This document shows, piece after piece, positions 54,316 to 63,706 of a DNA stretch of 64,000 bases. Position numbers and translations under genes: made by a program. The notes beneath the pieces are model-generated. The model saw only the letters and a program-made list of their open reading frames with translations. It made no database searches and was not told where the DNA came from. Numbering within the stretch: position 1 is the first letter of the stretch; each line of letters begins with the position of its first letter. The stretch spans positions 1-64,000 of the forward strand of contig JBGAIB010000002.1 of the NCBI GenBank assembly GCA_044225825.1, written 5' to 3'. Origin of the DNA: Bog-950 sp044225825. GTDB taxonomy: Bacteria > Bacteroidota > Bacteroidia > Chitinophagales > LD1.

Positions 54316-56235
54316 TTATACCGTTTTAATTTCGTTCTCTAAATCGGCAATCAGGTTCATAGCTGCCTCAAAGTGCTGCTTCATCTCGCCGCCTTCGCCA
54401 ACGGGGGCATATAAGGCAATATCGCAGGTGTTCAGCAGTTCTTTCAGTTTGGCAATGGTTTCGGGTTTGGCATTACGCTCAGTTAGCTTATCCTCCACAT
54501 TGTCCTTGCTTAGTTCGGCCATGTCAATGGTAAGCTTGTCGCCCAGGTATCCCCAGATGCTTCGGCTTACTTCATCGTAGAAGTTCTTTTTGGCACCGGC
54601 GGCCAGATGTTTTTCAGCAGTGCTTAAGCGTTTACGTGCAAGCTTCAACGCTTTGCGGCGTTTACTGCCTACAATGTCCGCTTCCATGTTTTCGTTGCGG
54701 CGCTTAAAAGCAACCAGGCCAATAAACAGCAGCATTGGCGTAGTATAAAGTGTAACATAACCGGCTGTGGAACCAAGCAGGCTGCCGTCAAAATCAGGTG
54801 TCGCCGTTTTAATGTAGCGGATATCCTGATTCAACAGAGCCACTTCTTGTTTGTCGGCATTTGCTGTTGGGGCAACTTTCGAAGGTTCACCGGTAACCTT
54901 TACGGCAAACTCCGGCGACTTGATGGTAACATACCTGGCAGTGGAGGGATCGAAATAGGAGAAGGACTGCGCTTGTATAGTATAATCGCCCGGCTGCCGA
55001 GGCACTACCAGGTAATCGTATTGCTTCATGCCGCTCATGCCGTCAATACTGTTGCTGATGTTCTCTTTAGTCTTCGGGTCATACACCTCAAATTCCTTCG
55101 GGAAATTCATAGCAGGGGCCTCTACAAATTTCAGGTTGCCAGCGCCTGCTATTTTGATGGTGTAGGTTACCGGTTCATCGGTTTTGGCCTCCTTCGAGGA
55201 AAGCGTGGTCTCGTATTTGAACTTGCCAACCGCACCGGCAAAGTCAGCAGGTTTATCTGCCTCCGGCCATTCCTTTACCACCACTGCTTCGGCATTGGTC
55301 TTTAAGTTCATATCAATTGGCTGCACACTGCGCATACCAAAAATATCGTATGGATTGCCCGAGTTCACCACTACCTGCAGGTTCACCTGGGCCTCAGCCG
55401 GTGGCACAGTTAAGGTTCCGGCACGTTGCGGATACAGGTTATAACGCAGAAACTCGATAACATTGTATTGCTTGCCATTTAAGGTTTCAGTTTTAGGCCG
55501 GCGGTTTTGGTCTAACTCTACCTCCTGGCTCCAGAAGCCATCAAAGGCCGGGGCCTTGGTAACATTAAAGCCCGCAATGTTCTGGCGATAGTAAAGCTTG
55601 TACGTGGCGGTCAGCATTTCGCCTTTGTAAACAGGCGACTTATTAACCACCATTTTTATTATTACATCGTCCTTAAACTTTTTCTGCAGTTCTTCTTTAC
55701 TCATCGGCGGGGCCTGCTGACGCTGGCGCGGCTGAAAGAAGGGATCCTCAAAAGGATCATCCTGCATCATACCAAAGGGGTCGTAAGGATCGTAATTGCG
55801 TTGCTGACGTGCCTGTTGCTGCACCGCTTGCGTAACACTAATGGTTAGTTCGTTACTTTCCATGGTTACGCCGCTTACGGCGATACTGGCTTTGCCAAGC
55901 GTAAACGTGCCTTCGCTCTTAGGCTTTAAAATGTAACTATACGTAATGGACTGGGTGGTTACTCCATTTACCCACTGCATGCTGGTGCTGGTGCTTGGGC
56001 CACCAACTAATTGAAAGTCGGTAAATGCCGGTGGCTTTAATCCGCTGCCGTTAGCATTTTCCAGTGTAAGGTTTAACTGAAAGGTTTGGTTTACCGGCAC
56101 CGACTTGGGGGCACTGGCATAAAACCTGGCCTGTGCTGTAAGCTGTTGTACGCAAAACAACAGCAACACAGCTACCACACTTGTTGTGCGCCACCGTGTA
56201 ATTATCTTGCTGTTCCCGTTGTTTTTCATATCCAC
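54316..56235 (-). CDS. batD: BatD: oxygen-tolerance protein with Ig-like domains
   Basis: 639 residues, signal/anchor at the N-terminus (SVVAVLLLFCVQQLTAQA). Three beta-sandwich repeats follow (FYASAPKSVPVNQTFQLNLTLENANG, KSPVYKGEMLTATYKLYYRQNI, KFKYETTLSSKEAKTDEPVTYTIKIAG), an arrangement typical of BatD. One transmembrane helix lies near 490-510 and a cytoplasmic tail (KRRKALKLARKRLSTAEKHL...) ends the protein. An NG/PQ-rich linker (QQQARQQRNYDPYDPFGMMQDDPFEDP) sits near 140-175. It is extracytoplasmic and probably a scaffold for the Bat VWA proteins. Confidence 0.9.
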   Translation of the reverse strand: MDMKNNGNSKIITRWRTTSVVAVLLLFCVQQLTAQARFYASAPKSVPVNQTFQLNLTLENANGSGLKPPAFTDFQLVGGPSTSTSMQWVNGVTTQSITYSYILKPKSEGTFTLGKASIAVSGVTMESNELTISVTQAVQQQARQQRNYDPYDPFGMMQDDPFEDPFFQPRQRQQAPPMSKEELQKKFKDDVIIKMVVNKSPVYKGEMLTATYKLYYRQNIAGFNVTKAPAFDGFWSQEVELDQNRRPKTETLNGKQYNVIEFLRYNLYPQRAGTLTVPPAEAQVNLQVVVNSGNPYDIFGMRSVQPIDMNLKTNAEAVVVKEWPEADKPADFAGAVGKFKYETTLSSKEAKTDEPVTYTIKIAGAGNLKFVEAPAMNFPKEFEVYDPKTKENISNSIDGMSGMKQYDYLVVPRQPGDYTIQAQSFSYFDPSTARYVTIKSPEFAVKVTGEPSKVAPTANADKQEVALLNQDIRYIKTATPDFDGSLLGSTAGYVTLYTTPMLLFIGLVAFKRRNENMEADIVGSKRRKALKLARKRLSTAEKHLAAGAKKNFYDEVSRSIWGYLGDKLTIDMAELSKDNVEDKLTERNAKPETIAKLKELLNTCDIALYAPVGEGGEMKQHFEAAMNLIADLENEIKTV

Positions 56236-56332
56236 TGCAAAATTCTTCTATCCCTTACGTAACGTCAATGGGTGGGTAACCCTATTAAATTTTTTTCACA
56301 ACAAATAACGCTAAATGCTGCCTCCTGCAAAC

Positions 56333-57061
56333 CTACCAGTCCTTCTGTATTTTAATATTCTGCACCTTCACTTGTTTCTGCTGCACTTTCTGATTAGTTT
56401 TTTGCTCTTCGTTTTGCAAGGCCTGCATCAACTGCTCGGCCTCCTGTTTGGATAGCTTTGGCTGTTGCTTCTGTTGCTGGTTCCCCTGCTGTTTTTGTTG
56501 TTGCTGCTGTTTGTTCTGCTGGTTCTTGTCCTGCTGTTGTTTATCGTCCTTCTGCTTATTCTGGTTGCCCCCGCCGCCACCCTGGTTCTTCTGACGAAGC
56601 TTTTCATTACACCAGGCCAGGTTATAGCGCGTATCGGCATCTTTAGGATTAAGCTTCAACGCATCTTTATATGCCTTCACAGCCTCTTCATACTTCTGTG
56701 CCTGTGCATAGGCATTGCCCAGGTTATGGTAGGCCTTTGCCTTCTCCAGCGTATCAGCTACCAGCGTACCGGCCAGTTTAAAATGATTGGCGGCTGTATC
56801 ATAACGCTTTTGCTGATACTCGGCATCACCCAGATTAAATACCGCTTCAGGCGCGTTATTCTTTTCTTCCAACGCCTTCTTATAATGCACTTCGGCATCC
56901 GCCGCATTGCTAAAACTATCGGCCACAAAAAGCTTATTACCCTTGCGTATTTCGGTTTTATAGGGCACCGAAGTAAATGGCATTTGTGCCATAGCGGGCA
57001 GCAGTAGCAGAAACGCTCCCGTACTCAACAGCCATCGATATATGTATAGGCTCCGCTTCAT
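56333..57061 (-). CDS. batC: BatC: TPR protein with Q/K-rich tail
   Basis: 242 residues: signal peptide (SLYIYRWLLSTGAFLLLLPAMA), two to three TPR repeats (about 55-155; AVFNLGDAEYQQKRYDTAANHF, AYHNLGNAYAQAQKYEEAVKAYKDALKLNPKD), then a low-complexity glutamine/lysine/asparagine-rich stretch (about 163-205). It ends in a conserved QKDW tail, as seen in other BatC proteins from memory. Between batB (1 bp) and batD (97 bp). The gap 56236-56332 has no terminator, so the operon probably continues. Confidence 0.88.
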   Translation of the reverse strand: MKRSLYIYRWLLSTGAFLLLLPAMAQMPFTSVPYKTEIRKGNKLFVADSFSNAADAEVHYKKALEEKNNAPEAVFNLGDAEYQQKRYDTAANHFKLAGTLVADTLEKAKAYHNLGNAYAQAQKYEEAVKAYKDALKLNPKDADTRYNLAWCNEKLRQKNQGGGGGNQNKQKDDKQQQDKNQQNKQQQQQKQQGNQQQKQQPKLSKQEAEQLMQALQNEEQKTNQKVQQKQVKVQNIKIQKDW

Positions 57062-57062
57062 G

Positions 57063-58160
57063 CTAGTTAAATTTGAATTGGAGTTTAAACCTGCGTTCCG
57101 AAATAAACCACTCCACTAACAACAATAAGGCGGCAGCAGCCAAACACCACTGAAAACGATCATCAAAATCCGTAAATACCACATCTTCTATTGCCTTGCC
57201 GCCAATACCACCTAGCTCATTTAAGATGTCCTGTATTTCTGCATCGCCATTGCGCATGGTGTAGTATTTACCGCCTCCTTTGTTTGCCACCTCCTGCAAC
57301 ATCTGCTCATTCATTTTTGATAATACGATGTTGCCCTCCTCGTCACGCTTATAATCGCCATTGCCCATTGGTATGGGACTGCCCTTATCGCTACCCACGC
57401 CAATGGTAAATATTTTAATGCCGGCTTTCCGCGCCTCAGCGATGGCTTCCTCAGTGCCCCCTTCATTATCTTCGCCATCGCTAATGATAATAAGTGCTTT
57501 GTGTTCGGTTTCTTCCTGCACAAAGGACTGTTTCGCCAGGTTAATTGCTTCGCCAAGGTTAGTGCCCTGCGAAGGAATTAGATTGGTGTTAACCGTTTTA
57601 AGATACATACGGGCTGCACTGTAATCAACCGTCAAAGGCATTTGCAGGTAAGCCCTGCCCGCAAACACCACCATGCCTAACCGATCGTTATGCAGTTTAT
57701 CAATAAAGTTGCTTACAAAGTTTTTGGTGCGTGCCAACCGGGAAATCTTCACTTCGTCCTCGCTCAGCATCGAGTTGGAAACGTCCATCGCCACTACCAC
57801 ATCAATGCCCTGGCGTTTAACCTTTTCCTGCTTGCTGCCTATTTGCGGATTAGCAAAGCCCAGAATAATGAACTCCAGGGCCAGCACGGCCAGTATAAAC
57901 TTCAATAAAGGCATTTGATGACTATAGTCCGGCATCAGGCGTTCAACCAAGCGCATATCACCTATCTGCCTAATCTTACGTGCACGCCAAATCTGATACC
58001 AAACAAAAACCAGTTGCAAGGGGATGATAACACCTAATCCCCACAGATAGGTGCGATGCTCAAAACGAAAAGCTGTTTCGCGCATCAGTATCAATGCAGC
58101 AGCCACCGGAGCCAACAGCACCAGCAACCATAAGTAAGAAAGGTATCCTCGCTTCTGCAT
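57063..58160 (-). CDS. batB: BatB: membrane-anchored VWA protein
   Basis: 365 residues. Two N-terminal membrane helices (about 8-25, 38-57), a third near 87-102, then a von Willebrand A domain with an intact MIDAS (D126-V-S-N-S130, DxSxS; ISDGEDNEGG), and a C-terminal helix (about 338-352; WCLAAAALLLLVEWF). The MIDAS implies Mg2+-dependent protein binding in the periplasm. It pairs with batA next door. Six bases separate it from the batA stop. Confidence 0.92.
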   Translation of the reverse strand: MQKRGYLSYLWLLVLLAPVAAALILMRETAFRFEHRTYLWGLGVIIPLQLVFVWYQIWRARKIRQIGDMRLVERLMPDYSHQMPLLKFILAVLALEFIILGFANPQIGSKQEKVKRQGIDVVVAMDVSNSMLSEDEVKISRLARTKNFVSNFIDKLHNDRLGMVVFAGRAYLQMPLTVDYSAARMYLKTVNTNLIPSQGTNLGEAINLAKQSFVQEETEHKALIIISDGEDNEGGTEEAIAEARKAGIKIFTIGVGSDKGSPIPMGNGDYKRDEEGNIVLSKMNEQMLQEVANKGGGKYYTMRNGDAEIQDILNELGGIGGKAIEDVVFTDFDDRFQWCLAAAALLLLVEWFISERRFKLQFKFN

Positions 58161-58166
58161 AACGGT

Positions 58167-59180
58167 TTAAGGTATCGATTTTGCTACCAGGTAACGTAAT
58201 AGTAATTCAAGCAACAAAAGGGCACCTGCTATAAGTGCAAAAGCATAAAACTTCTCCGTTTTGCGTTCGTAAGCGCTCACTTCTGTTTTTGTCTTTTCCA
58301 GTTTATCAATCTGCTGGTAAACCTCTTTTAACTTTTGGTCATCACTGGCCCTGAAATACTGTCCGCCGGTTTTTTTGGCAATCTCCTTTAACAAGGCTTC
58401 ATCAATCTGAACCGGTGCACGGTCAAAAATCAACTGTCCGTTGGCGGTCATCGCTACGGGTGTTAAGGCATCGCCGTTGGTACCTACGCCTATGGTATAC
58501 ACCCGCACCCCATACTGCACGGCAATGTCCGAAGCGGTCATAGGGTCTATCAAACCCCGGTTGTTTACACCATCCGTCATTAAGATTACTACACGACTCT
58601 TGGTATCCAGTTCCTTTAAGCGTTGTACCGATGTAGCCAAACCCATCCCGATGGCTGTTCCATCTTCCAGTAAGCCGTTCTTAATTTCTTTTAGCTGCGC
58701 TCTAACTATATTATGATCAATGGTAACGGGGCATTGCGTAAAGCTCTCGCCCGAGAATACAACCAAACCAATCCGGTCGTGCTGTCGGCCATCTATAAAT
58801 GCGGCAGCTTCGCGCTTGGCTGCTTCAAGACGGTTAGGGTCAAAGTCTTTCGAGAGCATGGAAGTGGAAACGTCCAGCGCAATCACTATATCAATGCCTT
58901 CGGTTGTCTGCTTTTCCTCATCGTAAGAAGTTTGAGGGCGGGCCAATGCTACCAGCAGCAAGGCAAGCGTCACCAATCTAAACGCCGGTAAAATCCACTT
59001 TATAACCGCCTTAAAGGAATGGTCCCATCCTTTCAAGGGCGCTATGGTGCTTATGCGCAGCGCGGGGTAATACCGGCGTAACAAAAAATACCACCACGCC
59101 CCTGCCAACAGGCAAACAACCGGTATTAATGCTAATACCCAGCCATTTTCGAACGATACCTGTGAGAGATGCTTAAACAT
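58167..59180 (-). CDS. batA: BatA: membrane-anchored VWA protein
   Basis: 337 residues, same design as BatB. N-terminal helices near 12-34 and 60-80, VWA MIDAS D103-V-S-T-S107 (DIVIALDVSTSMLS), the T and D of LMTDGVNNRGLID, and a C-terminal helix (FALIAGALLLLELLLRY). The start region (VSFENGWVLALIPVVCLLAGAWWYF) is the usual aerotolerance-family opening. It overlaps the preceding gene by 8 bp (59173-59180), indicating tight translational linkage. Confidence 0.93.
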   Translation of the reverse strand: MFKHLSQVSFENGWVLALIPVVCLLAGAWWYFLLRRYYPALRISTIAPLKGWDHSFKAVIKWILPAFRLVTLALLLVALARPQTSYDEEKQTTEGIDIVIALDVSTSMLSKDFDPNRLEAAKREAAAFIDGRQHDRIGLVVFSGESFTQCPVTIDHNIVRAQLKEIKNGLLEDGTAIGMGLATSVQRLKELDTKSRVVILMTDGVNNRGLIDPMTASDIAVQYGVRVYTIGVGTNGDALTPVAMTANGQLIFDRAPVQIDEALLKEIAKKTGGQYFRASDDQKLKEVYQQIDKLEKTKTEVSAYERKTEKFYAFALIAGALLLLELLLRYLVAKSIP

Positions 59181-60156
59181 CTTTTTGTTGTTTTTGCGTG
59201 GTTTCGCGTGGTGTAGTCAATTCCACAAAGGCATAAGCCCTTTCCATGTTCTTCATGTTCTCATCCGGCGGTGGCAACAACTTGGCAAACTTCACCAAAT
59301 CGGCCTGCTGTAATACCGAAAGCAATTTCTCGGCTGCATCCATCTTCACATTATACTTCTCTAAATCACTTTCAATTTCGGCAGTGGTAGCTTCCATGGC
59401 ATACCAGCCAAACTGATACTCTACATACAAGCGCAATATTTCGGTAAGGCGCGTATAATAAGCTTTGCCATCGCCTTGCTGCCATATTTTTTCGTCTTCC
59501 AGTTTCTTCAACTCTTTCTTAGCCCAAATCTGCGCCGGCTCTTTTGGCTTAGGCCGTTCCACCACCACCGGCTTTCGGTTTTTAACGTAACGCCACCACA
59601 ATAAAAGGGCTACCAACAGCAGCAATAAAACGGAACCGGCCAGGTAGTAATACAAAAATTCATTCCAGGTATAAGGCAACTCCAGCGGTGCTTTAATAGG
59701 CTTTAAAGGTTTGGCTGTATCAACCGGAACAGTTGCAACATCAATCAGCAACTCATTTGTTTCAATGGTATCCATGCGGCCGGTCGGGCTCACAAAATGT
59801 AACATCTGCCTGCCCGTGCTGAACTGCCCCGAGTCGTATGCACTCACCACGTAGAGCAGGTGTTGGGTAATCATATCACCATCACGCACGGTATCGCGTT
59901 TACCCTCGCGTACAATCTCCAGTTCGCCTATCGTATCGCGAAACTGGGGTATCATAGGTGTTAAACCCCGTGTATAACGCACATTCAACCGAAGATTCAG
60001 TTGATCCGCTATTTGGATGTGGTTAGAATCGACCACAAAAGTGGCCGACATATTCTGAGCTCGGAGCCCCACCATCAGAAGCACCAATAGCAGCAGCAGG
60101 GTCAGGCGTTTAATGCCTGCCTGTACAGTACGTTGTATGTCCCGTTGGCGTTTCAT
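59173..60156 (-). CDS. Bat-operon membrane protein (BatD/DUF4381-like), function unknown
   Basis: 327 residues. Signal peptide or anchor (LTLLLLLVLLMVGLRA), a beta-sandwich periplasmic domain (about 35-165; ATFVVDSNHIQIADQLNLRLNVRYTRG), one transmembrane helix (about 175-195; YYYLAGSVLLLLLVALLLWW), then a cytoplasmic helical part (about 205-327; KKELKKLEDEKIWQQGDGKAYYTRLTEILRLYVEYQFG). The cytoplasmic domain resembles the tail of BatD. It sits between the DUF58 gene and batA, a position often filled by a DUF4381-like gene in Bat operons. Its role is not established. Confidence 0.75.
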   Translation of the reverse strand: MKRQRDIQRTVQAGIKRLTLLLLLVLLMVGLRAQNMSATFVVDSNHIQIADQLNLRLNVRYTRGLTPMIPQFRDTIGELEIVREGKRDTVRDGDMITQHLLYVVSAYDSGQFSTGRQMLHFVSPTGRMDTIETNELLIDVATVPVDTAKPLKPIKAPLELPYTWNEFLYYYLAGSVLLLLLVALLLWWRYVKNRKPVVVERPKPKEPAQIWAKKELKKLEDEKIWQQGDGKAYYTRLTEILRLYVEYQFGWYAMEATTAEIESDLEKYNVKMDAAEKLLSVLQQADLVKFAKLLPPPDENMKNMERAYAFVELTTPRETTQKQQKDV

Positions 60157-60161
60157 AACTA

Positions 60162-61061
60162 TCAGCGCTTCATTTCTCTTTTCTTAAACATGTTCATCAG
60201 TGCAATTACATAATTGTCCTCTGTTTTTATGCTTTCCAGTTGTGCACCGCTCTTGCCAAAAAGCTCTTTGGTAGCACGCTGGTTTTCTATAAACTTTTTG
60301 GTGTAGTTATCGCGCATGGTTTTGTTGCCGGTATCAATCCACATCATTGCTCCGCTTTCGGCATCTACCACATGCAGTAAGCCCACGTCCGGCAAACGCA
60401 CTTCGCGCTCGTCGTAAATGTGTAAACCAATTAAATCGTGCCGGCGGGCGGCTACACGTAATGCACTTTTTAACCCTGCATCCTGTTGTATAAAATCCGA
60501 CACCATAAAAGCAATACACTTCTTCTTTACCACATTGTTGAAATACTTTAATGCCTCGGTAAGATTGGTGCCTTTGTTTTTGGGACTATAATCGTAGATC
60601 TCGGAAATGATACGCAGGATATGTGTTTTGCCCTTTTTAGGAGGTATAAACTTTTCAATCACATCGCTGAAAAACAGCACGCCTACCTTATCGTTGTTAG
60701 AGATGGCGGAGAACGCAATTACCGCGCTTATTTCGGCTATAATGTGATTCTTAAAATCGTTCTGCGTGCCAAAGAAGGAACTCTGGCTCACATCAATCAA
60801 TAACATCACAGTTAACTCGCGCTCTTCTTCAAATACCTTAATAAAGGGTTTGCGGTTGCGGGCGGTTACGTTCCAGTCAATCATGCGTATATCATCGCCG
60901 TACTGGTATTCGCGCACTTCGCTAAAAGATATACCGCGGCCCTTAAACGCAGAATGATAACTACCCGAAAAAATCTGATTGGTCAGTTTCCGGGTCTTTA
61001 TTTCTATGCGGCGGAGCTTCTTCCTTTTCTCGTCGCTGCTATTTGAAATTTTTGTGGCCAC
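60162..61061 (-). CDS. DUF58 domain protein of the Bat operon
   Basis: 299 residues, a single VWA-like DUF58 domain with no membrane helix. The family motif FKGRGISFSEVREYQYGDDIRMIDWNVTARN (about 40-70) is complete, and a degenerate MIDAS follows (LLIDVSQSSFFG, D-V-S-Q-S). Such proteins always pair with MoxR ATPases and are proposed substrates or adaptors of the chaperone. It lies between moxR (53 bp) and the BatD-like gene (5 bp). Confidence 0.9.
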   Translation of the reverse strand: MATKISNSSDEKRKKLRRIEIKTRKLTNQIFSGSYHSAFKGRGISFSEVREYQYGDDIRMIDWNVTARNRKPFIKVFEEERELTVMLLIDVSQSSFFGTQNDFKNHIIAEISAVIAFSAISNNDKVGVLFFSDVIEKFIPPKKGKTHILRIISEIYDYSPKNKGTNLTEALKYFNNVVKKKCIAFMVSDFIQQDAGLKSALRVAARRHDLIGLHIYDEREVRLPDVGLLHVVDAESGAMMWIDTGNKTMRDNYTKKFIENQRATKELFGKSGAQLESIKTEDNYVIALMNMFKKREMKR

Positions 61062-61114
61062 AGTTATACAAATGATTTTGGAAGATGATTCCCTACTCGT
61101 TCTGTCTTTCCCTA

Positions 61115-62125
61115 TTAAGGCACTTCAACAGCGTTCAGTATTTCGCTGATCACCTCTTCGCTGGTTATATTTTCGGCCTCAGCCTCGTAGGTTAACCCGA
61201 TACGGTGGCGCATTACATCATAGCATACCGCGCGAACATCCTCAGGTATCACGTAACCACGACGTTTAATAAAGGCATACCCTTTGGCAGCAATGGCCAG
61301 GTTAATGCTGGCTCGTGGCGAGCCCCCGTAGCTGATGAAAGGTTTAATTTTTGTGAGTTTGTAATCTTCAGGTTTACGGGTAGCAAATACGATGTCCAGT
61401 ATGTAGCGCTCAATCTTTTCATCCATGTAAACTTCGCGCACTGTTTTGCGGGCACTTAGTATCTCCTCTTTCTTAACTACTGCATTTATAGCTTTATCGC
61501 TCAACTGCATATTCTGCCGTATAATCAGTTGCTCTTCTTCCTTTTTAGGATAGGTAATTACCACCTTCAGCATAAAGCGGTCTACCTGCGCTTCAGGCAG
61601 CGGATAAGTTCCTTCCTGCTCAATAGGGTTTTGCGTAGCCAACACCAGGAACGGTTCTTCCAGTTTATAGGTGTTGTCGCCAATAGTCACCTGTTTTTCC
61701 TGCATGGCTTCCAGCAGGGCGCTTTGCACCTTTGCAGGGGCCCGGTTAATTTCATCGGCCAGCACAAAGTTGGCAAACACCGGTCCCTTCTTCACGGCAA
61801 AGTCGTTCTCCTTTTGGTTGTATATCATGGTACCTACCAGGTCGGCGGGTAGTAAGTCGGGCGTAAACTGTATACGCGAAAACTTACCATGCATGGCAGA
61901 AGCCAACGATTTTATGGCCAACGTTTTAGCCAAACCGGGCACGCCCTCCAACAAAATATGGCCGTTAGCAAGCAAGGCCAGCAGCAAACGTTCGGTCATG
62001 TATTTTTGACCCACGATGGTTTTACCCAGCTCCATGTTCAACACATCAACAAACGCGCTTTCATTTTTGATACGTTCGTTCAAAGAGGCGATATCTACCC
62101 CGGTATTGCTTGATATAGAATCCAT
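61115..62125 (-). CDS. MoxR-family AAA+ ATPase, first gene of the Bat operon
   Basis: 336 residues. Walker A GVPGLAKT (61-68), Walker B FVLADEINRAP (Asp124, Glu125), sensor 1 (VLATQNPIEQEGTYPLPEAQVDRFML) and sensor 2 (SYGGSPRAS) are intact. MoxR ATPases act as chaperones for VWA-domain partner proteins, matching the DUF58, BatA and BatB genes downstream. A perfect -7 element lies 22-29 bases before the ATG, so this is the operon head. Confidence 0.94.
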   Translation of the reverse strand: MDSISSNTGVDIASLNERIKNESAFVDVLNMELGKTIVGQKYMTERLLLALLANGHILLEGVPGLAKTLAIKSLASAMHGKFSRIQFTPDLLPADLVGTMIYNQKENDFAVKKGPVFANFVLADEINRAPAKVQSALLEAMQEKQVTIGDNTYKLEEPFLVLATQNPIEQEGTYPLPEAQVDRFMLKVVITYPKKEEEQLIIRQNMQLSDKAINAVVKKEEILSARKTVREVYMDEKIERYILDIVFATRKPEDYKLTKIKPFISYGGSPRASINLAIAAKGYAFIKRRGYVIPEDVRAVCYDVMRHRIGLTYEAEAENITSEEVISEILNAVEVP

Positions 62126-62146
62126 AGCATACTATTTTAAGGACGA

Positions 62147-62154
62147 CAAATGTA
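62147..62154 (-). promoter_or_regulatory. putative -7 element (TACATTTG) of the moxR-bat operon
   Basis: Reverse complement of bases 62147-62154 reads TACATTTG, an exact TAnnTTTG match, 22 bases before the moxR ATG. The -33 partner is not clear. Confidence 0.55.
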
Positions 62155-62221
62155 GCCCTTCGGCTATTTGTTAAAATTCAATTTTTGTTAAGCGTTTTAG
62201 GGCGTTTAGCCCAGTAGACAT

Positions 62222-62261
62222 AAAAAACTTCCGCCGCAAAACCACTGTTCTGCGGCGGAAG
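62222..62261 (-). terminator. terminator of the DUF3078 gene
   Basis: On the minus strand: CTTCCGCCGC, a 14-base loop, GCGGCGGAAG, then TTTTTTA. The perfect 10-bp GC stem is 33 bases after the DUF3078 stop. Confidence 0.85.
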
Positions 62262-62293
62262 CCTGCATAGTAGCAATAAAATAACGGTTCTAC

Positions 62294-63469
62294 CTAAAAT
62301 TTAAGTGCTAACCCAATGCCAAATTGTTCAAAAATCTGAAGCTTGTTATAGGTTACTATTGGTTTGCCGAATTTATCTACATCAGTAATGCCGTCCGGCT
62401 TCTTCTCACCGCTTTTGTTGTCGCGTTTGTCCAGCGGCGTTTGGGCATTATACATATACACAAAGCGGGTAGAAAGCGTTGCGCTCAAAAACTTATTGAT
62501 CTTAAACACCAGATCATTGTCCCACTTAACAATAGGAATGTGCTTGGTTTTATCGTCAATAGTGATTTCACCTACCGAGTCAGCATCCGAAAAATAGGTA
62601 GGCAGTTTGGTGTTGTAATTTGCATTCATGTACGATACAAACACATTTAAATGGCTCTTCCAGCTTACATGTTTAATAATCTCTTTTTGGAAAACTGCAT
62701 CCAGTTCCATACCCAGTTCACCCATAAAACTGGTGCCACGCAGTAAGCCGAAGCGGGTTTCATCTACATCATTGTAGTAAGCATCAGTAAATGTGCCGTC
62801 AGCAACGGTTGTCGTATCGCGGCCGTCATGATCTGGTGTTACGAAGGTCATTTTACCTTCCACAGGCGAAAAGAAGAGAGAAAAATAATCTTTCGGTTTC
62901 CAGGTTAAACCGGGGCCAAGGGTCAATACCGCCGGTGCAGCAAATTTCGAAACGGTGTATTTACGATAACGTCCATTGCTGGTATCTGTTAAGGTGTAAT
63001 CGTAACTGCGGGTAAACTGACTTTCGAAGGCCACCTTCGCAGAGGCATATAAACTCTTGGTTATTTCGTAACCGAAATTTGATTTAAACGAGAGCAGGTC
63101 AATATTCTTCTGAAAATTACGCTTGGCCAGAGCTGCTCTGCGGATCAGACCATTAGCCACCATGCCCCATTTAATGTCCAGGCTGTTCTCCCACATTAGC
63201 TTGTCCTTTTTATAGTTAGCAAAGCCACCTGCGGCAATTAAAAACGAAAAGTTATTGCTACCTCCCGGTGCCCATTGGTATAAAGCGGTTTGGCTAACAG
63301 TTACACCTGCAAAACCACCGATCTTCCAGGTGCTGTCGCGCAGGTAAATGCCATCTCCCCCTAATACGGGTTTTATTTTGGCTTTGGGCTTTACGGAATC
63401 GCCGGTTTGGCTAAATACAGCCTGGCTAAACAGCAGGCCTAACATCATCACAGATAAAATCTTCTTCAT
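62294..63469 (-). CDS. DUF3078 outer-membrane protein
   Basis: 391 residues from the ATG at 63469, chosen because it begins a good signal peptide (MKKILSVMMLGLLFSQAVFS); the frame is open to 63514. The mature part starts TWKIGGFAGVTVSQTALYQWAPGGSNNFSF, followed by repeated amphipathic strands (MWENSLDIKWGMVAN, YASAKVAFESQF, SWKSHLNVFVSYMNANY) and ending in an aromatic-rich strand IFEQFGIGLALKF. DUF3078 proteins are beta-barrels of Bacteroidota with unknown role. A -7 element TATTTTTG (minus strand, 63489-63496) is 20 bases upstream. Confidence 0.85.
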   Translation of the reverse strand: MKKILSVMMLGLLFSQAVFSQTGDSVKPKAKIKPVLGGDGIYLRDSTWKIGGFAGVTVSQTALYQWAPGGSNNFSFLIAAGGFANYKKDKLMWENSLDIKWGMVANGLIRRAALAKRNFQKNIDLLSFKSNFGYEITKSLYASAKVAFESQFTRSYDYTLTDTSNGRYRKYTVSKFAAPAVLTLGPGLTWKPKDYFSLFFSPVEGKMTFVTPDHDGRDTTTVADGTFTDAYYNDVDETRFGLLRGTSFMGELGMELDAVFQKEIIKHVSWKSHLNVFVSYMNANYNTKLPTYFSDADSVGEITIDDKTKHIPIVKWDNDLVFKINKFLSATLSTRFVYMYNAQTPLDKRDNKSGEKKPDGITDVDKFGKPIVTYNKLQIFEQFGIGLALKF

Positions 63470-63488
63470 GATTCGGGTAAATTTTTTG

Positions 63489-63496
63489 CAAAAATA
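63489..63496 (-). promoter_or_regulatory. putative -7 element (TATTTTTG) of the DUF3078 gene
   Basis: Exact TAnnTTTG on the minus strand, 20-27 bases before the ATG at 63469. Confidence 0.5.
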
Positions 63497-63636
63497 GAGT
63501 TTCAGGCAAGCCAAAGATTATGACTTCCCACATATGTTTTAAGCCTTGGCTAATATAATCAACAGCAAAATAAAAATTAATTATCCTCATAATCAATCAT
63601 TTATGTTAATTCTAAAAATATTTATAGTATTATGTA

Positions 63637-63668
63637 TTGCATAATACCTTCCTTTAAATATATCTTTG
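63637..63668 (+). promoter_or_regulatory. Bacteroidota-type promoter (TTG -N21- TATCTTTG)
   Basis: TATCTTTG at 63661-63668 is an exact -7 match and a TTG at 63637-63639 lies 21 bases upstream, near the usual -33 spacing. It is 38 bases before the ATG at 63707 in an A/T-rich region, the best-formed promoter in the window. Confidence 0.65.
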
Positions 63669-63706
63669 CATCGTCAATTAGATGGTAAAACATAAAAGCA
63701 TAAACA

